NCBI GenBank assembly: GCA_002331025.1
Contig: DCYG01000002.1
Span: 1-28,434, forward strand
Reading direction: 5' to 3'
DNA length: 28,434 nt
DNA from: Firmicutes bacterium UBA2116
Lineage (GTDB): Bacteria; Bacillota; Clostridia; Tissierellales; Sedimentibacteraceae
Position 1 is the first letter of the stretch, and every line of letters begins with the position of its first letter. The notes under the pieces were generated by a model. It had not been told where the DNA came from. It did not search any database and saw only the letters and a program-made list of their open reading frames with translations. Shown piece by piece: positions 16,652 through 24,132 of the stretch. The position numbers and the translations under genes were made by a program.

Positions 16652-17392
16652 ATGGAAAAAGGATATGCAATTGTCACAGGTGCAAGTCGAGGAATCGGAA
16701 AAGCTTGTGCGGAGCAATTGGCAAAAGAAGGATATGATGTTCTGATTAATTACAGTGCAAGCAAAGAGCGTGCACAGGAAAACGCAAAAAACTTTTCAGA
16801 AAAATATGGTGTAAAAACAGCAATCTTTCAAGCTAATGTAAGCGATTATAAAAAAATGGAAGAGATGAGGGATTTTGCTGTGGAAACCTTTGGAGAAAAC
16901 CTGCAGGTATTGGTTAATAATGCAGGCGGAGGTCATATGGCACCATTTTTAGATTTGCCTTTTGAAATTATGGAGGAAACAATCGATGTAAACCTGAAGG
17001 GTACCATGTATGGATTCCGTTTATTCGGACCTCTGATGATTAAAAATAACTATGGGCGTATTATTTCCATTGCATCTTCATCAGGGCTCAGGAGCACACC
17101 GAACAATTCATCATACCAGGCTGCAAAAGCTGGTGTTATTGGATTTAATCGGGGCATGGCTATTGACTGGGGCAAACATAATATCACATGCAACTGCATC
17201 TGTCCTGGTTTCGTATTAACCGAAGCTGGAGAGGCTCTGGGAGAAGAATTCATACAGCAGATTGCCAATAATTCTCCGCTGAAGACCATAGGTCACGTGG
17301 AAGATATACAGAAGGCGCTTTCGTATTTGATTCATTCCAATGTAATGACTGGTCAAAGTATTGCCGTAAATTGTGGCACCTGTATGTGGTAA
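16652..17392 (+). CDS. FabG-like short-chain dehydrogenase/reductase 5
   Basis: The 246-aa protein has a canonical TGASRGIG motif, NNAG, Ser in IASSSGL 13 residues before YQAAK, and CPGF. Beta-2 ends VLINYS rather than with Asp, as in NADP(H)-dependent FabG enzymes. It differs clearly from SDR1-4 and forms a tandem pair with SDR6. Its first 190 bp or so are nearly identical to those of SDR6, while the rest is much more diverged. The C-terminus NCGTCMW replaces the usual DGG ending. Probably a 3-keto/hydroxy reductase with a pathway-specific substrate. Confidence 0.87.
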   Translation: MEKGYAIVTGASRGIGKACAEQLAKEGYDVLINYSASKERAQENAKNFSEKYGVKTAIFQANVSDYKKMEEMRDFAVETFGENLQVLVNNAGGGHMAPFLDLPFEIMEETIDVNLKGTMYGFRLFGPLMIKNNYGRIISIASSSGLRSTPNNSSYQAAKAGVIGFNRGMAIDWGKHNITCNCICPGFVLTEAGEALGEEFIQQIANNSPLKTIGHVEDIQKALSYLIHSNVMTGQSIAVNCGTCMW

Positions 17393-17423
17393 TAAAATTA
17401 CTTAAAAAGAGAGGAGAATTTGT

Positions 17424-18164
17424 ATGGAAAAAGGATATGCAGTTGTCACAGGTGCAAGCCGAGGAATCGGAAAAGCTTGTGCGGAGCAATTGGCAAAAGA
17501 AGGATATGATGTTCTTATTAATTACAGCGGAAACAAAGAACGCGCACAGGAAAACGCAAAAAACTTTTCAGAAAAATATGGTGTAAAAACAGCAATTTTT
17601 CAGGCCAACGTAAGTGACCTTGAACAAGTAGAAAAAATGAGGGATTTTGCCATTGAAAACTTTGGAGAAGATTTGCGTGTATTGATAAATAATGCAGGGG
17701 TCGGATATGTAAAACCATTTTTTGATTTGACACAAGCAGAACTGCTTGAGATGATCAATGTGGATCTTGTGGGCACAATCTATGGTTTTAGGGTGTTCGC
17801 ACCCATTATGGTAAAAAATAAATTCGGCAGAATTGTCAGCATGGCATCAACTTCGGGTCTTCGCAGCACACCAAATACAGCAGTGTACTGTGCGGCGAAG
17901 GGAGGCCAAATTGCATTTAACAGAGGTATGGCTATTGACCTGGGTCAATATAATATTACATGCAATTGTATTTGTCCAGGATTCATTACAACAGAAACCA
18001 GCATGAACCATGGTGAAGAATTTTTTCAACGCATTGCCAATCTGTCCCCTCTGAAAGTGGTTGCAGATGTAGGAGACATTCAGGAAGCACTCTCATATCT
18101 CATCAATTCTGATGTGATGACAGGTCAGAGCATTGCAGTAAATTGCGGTACCCACAGCTGGTAA
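17424..18164 (+). CDS. FabG-like short-chain dehydrogenase/reductase 6 (tandem paralogue of SDR5)
   Basis: The 246-aa protein has TGASRGIG, NNAG, Ser in MASTSGL and YCAAK, so the catalytic set is complete. It starts 31 bp after SDR5 with GAGGAG upstream. The N-terminal cofactor-binding part is almost the same as in SDR5, whereas the substrate loop and C-terminal half (for example KPFFDLTQAELLEMINV) differ widely. This fits duplication followed by specialisation, with recent homogenisation of the first part. It ends NCGTHSW. Confidence 0.87.
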   Translation: MEKGYAVVTGASRGIGKACAEQLAKEGYDVLINYSGNKERAQENAKNFSEKYGVKTAIFQANVSDLEQVEKMRDFAIENFGEDLRVLINNAGVGYVKPFFDLTQAELLEMINVDLVGTIYGFRVFAPIMVKNKFGRIVSMASTSGLRSTPNTAVYCAAKGGQIAFNRGMAIDLGQYNITCNCICPGFITTETSMNHGEEFFQRIANLSPLKVVADVGDIQEALSYLINSDVMTGQSIAVNCGTHSW

Positions 18165-18256
18165 TTCCAAGAATGTTATCAAAGATTTTTGAGGGCAGAT
18201 GATAAATTTGCGCCCTAAGCTCTTATAAATTATTAGAAAGAAAGGAATGATGACTA

Positions 18257-19477
18257 ATGGATAAAAGATATATAAAGGCTGCAGTAAGCGCATTTATAAT
18301 GATGTTTGCCGCTGCTTTCGTCACCTCGTGTCTAAGCTATTTTGTACTTCCAATTACAACTGAATTGGGGTATGAAAGAAGTGCGTTTACCATCTATTAC
18401 ACTTTGCTAGGTCTTGTGACCATGGTTTGCATGCCCTTTGCAGGCAAATTAGCGGGTAAAATAGGGGTAAGAAAAATTGTAATAATTGGTGGTGTTTGGT
18501 CAGCTATAGGGTTTTTTATGCTGTCAAGATCCACATCTTTGACTTCGTTTTATTTATCCGGAGTATTCTTAGGTTTCTTCGGGCAGATTTGCACAAACTT
18601 AATGGCAATTATTGTGGTGAACACATGGTTTATTGAGAAAAAAGGTTCAATTATGGGAATAGTTGGAGCTGCTTCTGGAGCTTGCGGAATTATAGCGGGC
18701 TTCGTAATGCCGAGCATGATTGCTTCTATTGGATGGAGAAACAGTTATTTAGTACTAGGTGCTGGAATCTTTCTATGTACCGTACCGGTTGCACTTTTTC
18801 TCTTGAAGGATTCCCCGCAGTCCATCGGCATGATGCCTTATGGATATGTGGAAAAGAGGACCGACAGTACATCACCTATGGAGGTAGATGGTATCCCCTA
18901 TAAGGCTGCTGTTAAGTCGCTTCCTTTTTTCTTGCTGTTTATCAGCTTCTTGCTTTTAGCTTATGTAGCTGGTGTTTTACAGCACCTTCCAGCATACTTT
19001 GTGGAGAAGGGGCTTACAGGAGTACAGGCCGGTTCTGTCATGTCCATTTTCATGCTAGCAATGATTTTTGCTAAAATACTTATGGGAATCATGAATGATA
19101 AATTAGGATTTAAAGCCACCACAACCCTGGTTGTAGGATCCTTTATATTATCGTGCATCATAATGCCATTTCTTAGCGGATATGGAGCGTTAGCAGGCAT
19201 AATGGTTCTCATGTCCTTAGGGTTTGGCTCTCTTTCTGTATTGGCACCGCTTATTGCAGGTATTGTATTTGGACAAAAGGAATTTGCAGGCATCTGGGGA
19301 ATACTTGGGATGTCAGCCGCACTTGGAACAGCCATCGGGGCACCAATTTGGGGTTCGATATATGACAGTACCGGATCCTATGACACTGGCTTCTTTATTG
19401 CTGCAGCATTGTTAGCTCTCGTACTCGTACTGATACTCTCCAGCATCAAAGCAGGGAAGAAATTGTCGGTAGCTTAA
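18257..19477 (+). CDS. Major facilitator superfamily transporter (OxlT/monocarboxylate-like)
   Basis: The 406-aa hydrophobic protein has about 12 predicted membrane helices, with a central cytoplasmic loop near 190-215. The MFS motif A between helices 2 and 3 reads GKLAGKIGVRK (63-73). The pattern of the N-terminal half (LGFFGQI, W-rich loop NTWFIEKKGSIMGIVGAASG) is like oxalate/formate antiporter and monocarboxylate permeases. It is the last gene of the SDR operon, 92 bp after SDR6 with only a weak 5-bp hairpin between (18192-18216), and a strong terminator follows. It probably imports the pathway substrate or exports its product; ligand unknown. Confidence 0.85.
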   Translation: MDKRYIKAAVSAFIMMFAAAFVTSCLSYFVLPITTELGYERSAFTIYYTLLGLVTMVCMPFAGKLAGKIGVRKIVIIGGVWSAIGFFMLSRSTSLTSFYLSGVFLGFFGQICTNLMAIIVVNTWFIEKKGSIMGIVGAASGACGIIAGFVMPSMIASIGWRNSYLVLGAGIFLCTVPVALFLLKDSPQSIGMMPYGYVEKRTDSTSPMEVDGIPYKAAVKSLPFFLLFISFLLLAYVAGVLQHLPAYFVEKGLTGVQAGSVMSIFMLAMIFAKILMGIMNDKLGFKATTTLVVGSFILSCIIMPFLSGYGALAGIMVLMSLGFGSLSVLAPLIAGIVFGQKEFAGIWGILGMSAALGTAIGAPIWGSIYDSTGSYDTGFFIAAALLALVLVLILSSIKAGKKLSVA

Positions 19478-19554
19478 AAAGAAGGGAAAATATCAAGATA
19501 AAACTTGAAATTAATTTATCTTTAAAGAATTCAATAAATCAATAATAGTATTAT

Positions 19555-19606
19555 AAAAACAACACATCTAGGGGATATTGCTTTTCCTACGCTGTGTTGT
19601 TTTTTA
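19555..19606 (+). terminator. Terminator of the SDR-MFS operon
   Basis: ACAACACA (19559-19566) pairs with TGTGTTGT (19593-19600), flanked by A and T runs. A second inner pairing (CTAGGG with CCTAC) is possible. It lies about 80 bp after the transporter stop. Confidence 0.85.
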
Positions 19607-19629
19607 TTGCACCCTAGATAATCAATGCT

Positions 19630-19936
19630 CTATATTAGCTTATACTCTTCAAGTATGGCATTAATCTGTTTTTTTGCGTCGGGATAAACCCTGGTGTATT
19701 CACGAACTTTAGAAATTCATCTTTCGATACCCAGCGATAAGATATAGCTTCTCCCTCTTGTAGTGTTACAGAGGACTGTTCCCAATCCGTAACACACAAA
19801 TAACTATAAAATATGGTATTATTCCTATCTGAATTAATTCAGTTGCAATTATTCCAGTTTCTTCTCTTAACTCTCGTAAAGCTACACAAATAGGGGATTC
19901 TCCTTTTAAAGCACTTCCGCTGGCAGTTGCCTCAAA
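19630..19936 (-). pseudogene. NUDIX hydrolase remnant, truncated and frameshifted
   Basis: The minus strand encodes a complete Nudix box (G-x5-E-x7-RELREETGI) followed by segments such as NNTIFYSYLCVTDWEQ and EGEAISYRWVSKDEF, and then AKKQINAILEEYKLI before a TAG. These pieces lie in three registers, so at least two frameshifts are present. The N-terminal part is missing: homology stops at about 19936, where copied FAD-dehydrogenase DNA begins. Confidence 0.75.
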
Positions 19937-20150
19937 CCCATCCGCTTGCATCGCCGTACTTGTATTTTGCTACTATTGGATATATCATTGATATTGTACA
20001 CCCCATCATTTTTGAAGGAATCATACTGACTCCAACTTCAGAAAGTTTATCCAACACAAGCACTTTCTTGCCTGCTTTAGCCAGATATCCAGCACATATT
20101 ATTCCTGAAACACCAGTTCCTACTATGATACTATCAAATTTTTCTGACAT
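19937..20150 (-). pseudogene. Fragment of a CrtI/amine-oxidase-fold flavoprotein gene
   Basis: This stretch aligns without gaps with 2929-3142, the first 71 codons of the flavoprotein gene of the FAD-oxidase operon, including its ribosome site. Five residues differ in 71, one of them in the GG after beta-2 (G41V). The reading frame then runs into the NUDIX remnant. No function is expected. Confidence 0.9.
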
Positions 20151-20186
20151 CTATATTTCCTCCTTGATATTAATATCCTTCTAAGA

Positions 20187-20414
20187 TCAATTTTTCGGAG
20201 CAGAATGGATTGATTTTCCTTCCACAACCTCCACAGCCTCCACAGCTTCTGAAATGCCTTCACAAAAACTTGGATGAGGACGCATACCCTTTAGCAATTG
20301 CTCACGAGTAGTTCCTTTAATAATCATTCCAGCAAATTCGACGATTAGATCACTAGCCCTACCGCACATCATCTGAATACCTAATAATTCATCTGTTTCT
20401 TCATCAAATTCTAC
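20187..20414 (-). pseudogene. C-terminal fragment of a second dihydrolipoamide dehydrogenase gene
   Basis: It matches the last 70 or so codons of lpd (3178-3425), keeping the HPSFCE active-site segment and the same stop. It has a 9-bp (three-codon) insertion in the VEAVE repeat and several substitutions. Upstream it is cut at a junction with FAD-oxidase sequence near 20412-20416. The spacing to the following flavoprotein fragment is the same as in the intact operon, within a base or two. Confidence 0.88.
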
Positions 20415-20757
20415 TGGCAAGTCCAGCTGCTGTTGCAGAAAAATATGGACCAATTACAGTGCTGGTATAGTATCCATATGGTCTTAATGCATCATCGATG
20501 GTACTTAAACAAGCACCACCGCCAGCTGATACCTTCAAATTATCAATATCAACTACAATCTTATCTAAGCGACCCATATCAATCATAATATTGCGTCCCG
20601 GTTCACCTGGAGTAACGCTACCTCCTCCATTACCGCCACCCTTAACAACAATTGGATATCCAGTACGGTTTGCTACTTTAACAATTGCAGCTACCTCTTC
20701 TGTTGATGCCGGACGTACTGCAATTCCAGGCATTACCCCTTGAAAATAGCTTATATC
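20415..20757 (-). pseudogene. Internal fragment of a second FAD-linked oxidase gene
   Basis: It aligns with 7264-7610, about residues 36-150 of the FAD-linked oxidase. The FAD phosphate loop is preserved (VVKGGGNGGGS) and most changes are conservative or silent. Both ends are lost: one is joined to the lpd fragment and the other to unrelated DNA encoding a zinc-ribbon protein. This shows an ancestral second operon of the same gene order with a deletion of about 3.8 kb. Confidence 0.88.
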
Positions 20758-21117
20758 GCATATTGTCCAATATGCAGCGGTGATCTATCAGCAAGAAGCA
20801 GTAAAAATCGTAAAGTAATTAGAGATGATGGAACTAAGGACACCTACCGACTAAGATTTTTAAAATGTAGAAGCTGTGAAAAGATACATACAGAATTGCC
20901 TGATTTCATACAACCATTTAAACACTACGAATCTGAAGTAATTGAAGCAGTGATAGATGGTTCATCATATAGCTGTCCTGCAGAAGAATCAACACAAAGT
21001 CATTGGCGTATCCAATTTACAGAAAAAGCAAATCAAATAGATGGAATACTTACATCCATATGGATGGAAATTAATAAAAATACAAAGAATGTAGAGCAAA
21101 TACAAAAATCCTATTAA
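20758..21117 (+). pseudogene. 5'-truncated small Cys4 protein (DUF6431-like)
   Basis: The frame encodes a putative zinc ribbon (CPICSGDL, then LKCRSCEKIHTELPDF) and continues about 120 residues to a TAA. It resembles DUF6431-type proteins often found near mobile DNA (from memory, not searched). Its 5' end abuts the FAD-oxidase fragment; a TTG at 20740 inside that fragment would give a 125-aa fused frame, so the natural start appears lost. It could still be expressed by chance. Confidence 0.5.
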
Positions 21118-21296
21118 ATAGTGTTACTACAATTTTTAAAAAAGAATTTATTGTAATGCTCTAAATGAACTCACCATGATCTAGAAGCTAATACAGCTAT
21201 TACTTTGCATAAAAATTAACCTATTCAAACCAAAACTTAGGCGTGTAAATAACTTTGTGTATTCTCTTATTTCTAGTAAATACAAAATATAATCGC

Positions 21297-21339
21297 AAAA
21301 ACAGTATTCGACAAATTGAATGTAGAATACTGTTTTTTT
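21297..21339. terminator. Perfect terminator-like hairpin
   Basis: AAAAACAGTATTC (21297-21309) and GAATACTGTTTTT (21325-21337) pair over 13 bp, with T and A runs outside, so it could act on both strands. It lies between the truncated zinc-ribbon gene and the OYE scrap. The stretch 21118-21296 shows no gene; GTGTAAATAACTTTGTGT at 21243-21260 recalls an IS256-family end, but no mate was found. Confidence 0.75.
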
Positions 21340-21369
21340 ACGGCTATACTTTTAACTTTAGATTTATTT

Positions 21370-21456
21370 CTAAAGAGTCATTGCTAATTCATATCCCAAC
21401 CATATTGCACCTAATAAATTAGATACTTTGTTTGAATCGCCGATGATATAAGTTTA
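21370..21456 (-). pseudogene. C-terminal scrap of an OYE/2-enoate-reductase-type flavoprotein
   Basis: The minus strand reads TYIIGDSNKVSNLLGAI..GYELAMTL before a TAG. This matches the C-terminal FAD-binding end of the two intact proteins nearby (EVYIIGDAKEAQSAM... and AILIGDCVNVKTIGVAI...). An in-frame stop lies just upstream, so only this tail remains. Confidence 0.5.
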
Positions 21457-21500
21457 TATCTTTGAATTTCCTATTCTTAAACTGCTTACTACAATATGCA

Positions 21501-21937
21501 TTAACCAATGCTTTGTCCTCCATCTACACAAAGAACTTGCCCAGTTACATAACTAGCTAACTCAGATACCAAAAATAAGGCTGCTTCAGCAATTTCTTCA
21601 GGACGTCCTACTCTTTTTATTGGTAACTTACTTGCTAAATCATCAAACCATGCTTTAGGATATAAAGTATATCAATTTTCCCATACGTTTTTATTGTTTC
21701 TTCTACCAAATGTTTAACGTCATTTTCCTTCGTTGTATCAGCTGAAATCATAATTGCCTAACCAGCGTCAGCTTTAATTTCTTCAACTACCTTCCTACCA
21801 CGTTCCATACTTGCTTCAAATCCACGGCCAACAACAACAACTTTTGCTCCTTCTCTTGCAAATAACTTTGCTGATGCTTTACCCATTCCAGAAGTTGAGC
21901 CCGATATTATAGCTACTTTTCCATCTAATAACCTCAA
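21501..21937 (-). pseudogene. FabG-like short-chain dehydrogenase, internally deleted with premature stop
   Basis: Reading leftward, the sequence encodes LLDGKVAIISGSTSGMGKA, a long Rossmann stretch ending TYGKIDIL, and then jumps to KAWFDDLASKLPIKRVGRP, EEIAEAALFLVSELASYVTG and QVLCVDGGQSIG before TAA. The middle third, with the Ser-Tyr-Lys active site, is deleted. An in-frame TAG also interrupts the N-terminal half (DAG*AIMISAD). It is not a close copy of SDR1-6. Homology to the classical SDR family is clear. Confidence 0.8.
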
Positions 21938-22040
21938 TCAAATCACACTTTCCGTTTTGAAGTTTTTATATTAAAACTTATTAGCTTAAATCCATGAAGA
22001 AACCGCTGTCATTCCAGAACTTTAAAATTAATGTATTTTT

Positions 22041-22070
22041 CAAACCGGCGACATGAATATCGCCGGTTTG
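22041..22070. other. GC-rich stem-loop after the OYE operon
   Basis: CAAACCGGCG (22041-22050) pairs perfectly with CGCCGGTTTG (22061-22070). It lies 39 bp beyond the stop of the second OYE gene. Neither strand has a T run after it, so it may protect the 3' end or terminate inefficiently. Confidence 0.55.
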
Positions 22071-22108
22071 TCTTAAAGTAATTTAATAAAGTAGAATGAA
22101 ATTGTAAA

Positions 22109-24073
22109 TTATACTATTCTACCAACTTCAGCACCATCATGAGTAGCTTCCATTGCAGATTGTGCTTCTTTAGCATCACCTATAATATAAACTTCAGGAA
22201 CGATTTCTTTCAGCTTTTCACTGAGAGTATCGAATGGCTTGGAGCCCATTGCCAAAATGATATTATCCATTCCGGTCAATACCTTTTCTTTTCCGTTCAC
22301 ATCAAGTATAAGACCATCGTCAGTAATTTCTTTAACTTTTGTGGAGAGGAAAACATCGACGCCGAGTTCTCCAAGCAGGTCAGCATGATGAGCTTTGGTA
22401 CCAAAGTCAATTCCATCAGCTAGACATTCTTTCATTTCAACTACTGTGACATCAATGTGACCTTTGGTAAATGGGCGGGTTGCACGCCCAGCAAGAAATT
22501 CAGCAACTTCACAGCCTATTGCCCCACCGCCTATAATGGCAATATTTGCACCAACTTTTTTCTCACTGCTCAAAACATCCCAGGCAGTCACAACATGTTT
22601 TTTGTCAAAGCCAGAAATACTACGAGGAATGATTGGCTGTGCCCCTGTAGCAATTATAACAGCATCTGGCTTGCGCTCTGCAATAAATTCTGGTGTAACT
22701 TCGATACCATATTCGATCTTAACATCAAGCTTATTTAATTGGTTAGCGAAGTATTTGGTTATTAAGCTCAGGCTTTGTTTTGATGGAGAAACGACTGCTA
22801 TGTTTAGCTGACCGCCTAATTTTCCGGTCTTTTCAACTATAGTGACATCATGTCCGCGCAGTCTTGCAACGCGAGCAGCCTCCATTCCAGCAGGTCCTCC
22901 TCCGATAATCATAACTTTTTTCGATTTTTCAGCCGGTATAATTACTGTTTCTTTATTTTCCTTACCGCAATCAGTATTGATTGTACACCCTATGCTATGG
23001 CCTGTATTTAATAGGACATTGCACCCAACACAGCCGGCACAGATCATAATGTCATCCAAACGTCCTTCAGCTGCTTTTTTGGGCCATTCTGCATCGGCAA
23101 TAAATCCACGAGAGTAAACAATCATATCCGCCACACCGGATTCTAAAAGATATTCCCCCATTTCAGGAGTCCTGATGTTTCCCACAACCATCACAGGTAA
23201 TTTGGTTTTCTTTTTAATCGCTTCAGCATAATCAGCATTGATGGCCATAGGAAGACCGTTGACCGGTACAACGCGCCAACCACCTTCTGGGCAGCTACCG
23301 CCAGATACTTCAATCGCATCTACACCTGCTTTTTCCAGCATGTGTACGACATATAAAGTCTCTCTCAAAGTTCTGCTGTAAGGATCTAGTTCGTCACCAG
23401 AGAGACGGACAATTATCGGAAAATCTTCTCCTGCTTTTGCTTTTATTGCCTTAATGCATTCAAGCGGAAACTTCATGCGGCCTTCAATAGTGCCACCGTA
23501 TTCATCTGTACGTTTATTTAGGATTGGTGAAACAAAGGAAGCGGTAAGTGCATAAGCACCATGAGCCATATGGAATTCCACACCGTCGCAGCCAGCATCA
23601 CGCATACGTCTGCCAGCTTCACCAAAATCATCAATAATCTGTTCAATTTCAGGAATGGTCAGTTCATGAGGATCTCCAAACACCTCCGGCATAAGTGTTG
23701 CAACTGGTACACGTGAAGCATTGACACAGATTCCTGGACGAGGATCTATAGGACCTGGATGCATAAGCTGTGGAAAAAGTGCGGCGCCACCCTCATGAAT
23801 TGCATCAGCCATCAGTTGCCAGTTTGCGATGTACTTATCATCCCAGGCACCAGGGGAAGAACAGAAATATCTTGCTCTAGTATCAACTGTAACGCAGCCA
23901 ATGATGATAATACCTGCTCCGCCTTTCGCCCTGGCAGCATAGTGATCAATACCCTGCTGTGTAAAAGTTCCGTCTTCATTCTCGAAATGTGTCGCTGTTG
24001 GACCCATAACGATTCGGTTCTTGATTTCGAGCTTTCCGATTTTAATTGGTTGAAACAAGTGTTCAAATGCCAT
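22109..24073 (-). CDS. OYE-family FMN/[4Fe-4S]/FAD oxidoreductase A (2-enoate/2,4-dienoyl-CoA reductase type)
   Basis: The 654-aa protein has an N-terminal OYE TIM barrel (1-340: KIKNRIVMGP-like start, HMAHGAYALTASFVSP, NKRTDEYGG). A cysteine cluster follows (Cys345, 348, 351, 363; spacing x2-x2-x11 instead of the common x2-x3-x11). The C-terminal part is an FAD/NAD(P) module (GGGPAG at 391-396, GGGAIG further on, YIIGD near the end). Such enzymes reduce C=C bonds next to carbonyls or thioesters with NAD(P)H; BaiCD, BaiH and FadH are relatives. I place the start at 24073 because TAAAGGAGAA lies directly before it; the ATG at 24094 overlaps that site. It is 59 bp downstream of its paralogue in a two-gene operon. 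The substrate is unknown. Confidence 0.88.
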   Translation of the reverse strand: MAFEHLFQPIKIGKLEIKNRIVMGPTATHFENEDGTFTQQGIDHYAARAKGGAGIIIIGCVTVDTRARYFCSSPGAWDDKYIANWQLMADAIHEGGAALFPQLMHPGPIDPRPGICVNASRVPVATLMPEVFGDPHELTIPEIEQIIDDFGEAGRRMRDAGCDGVEFHMAHGAYALTASFVSPILNKRTDEYGGTIEGRMKFPLECIKAIKAKAGEDFPIIVRLSGDELDPYSRTLRETLYVVHMLEKAGVDAIEVSGGSCPEGGWRVVPVNGLPMAINADYAEAIKKKTKLPVMVVGNIRTPEMGEYLLESGVADMIVYSRGFIADAEWPKKAAEGRLDDIMICAGCVGCNVLLNTGHSIGCTINTDCGKENKETVIIPAEKSKKVMIIGGGPAGMEAARVARLRGHDVTIVEKTGKLGGQLNIAVVSPSKQSLSLITKYFANQLNKLDVKIEYGIEVTPEFIAERKPDAVIIATGAQPIIPRSISGFDKKHVVTAWDVLSSEKKVGANIAIIGGGAIGCEVAEFLAGRATRPFTKGHIDVTVVEMKECLADGIDFGTKAHHADLLGELGVDVFLSTKVKEITDDGLILDVNGKEKVLTGMDNIILAMGSKPFDTLSEKLKEIVPEVYIIGDAKEAQSAMEATHDGAEVGRIV

Positions 24074-24132
24074 AATATTATTCTCCTTTATCATAGTTTA
24101 AAAATATGTTTGCTATAAATAAATATTGCACA

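Noticed and set aside
18192..18216. Terminator between SDR6 and the transporter gene
   Set aside because: Only a 5-bp stem with a 15-nt loop and no T run, so the transporter is kept in the operon.
21243..21260. IS256-family terminal repeat
   Set aside because: Only one end-like sequence was seen, with no matching inverted mate, transposase or target duplication.
22041..22070. Classic Rho-independent terminator for the OYE operon
   Set aside because: The stem is strong but no T run follows on either strand; kept only as a stem-loop.
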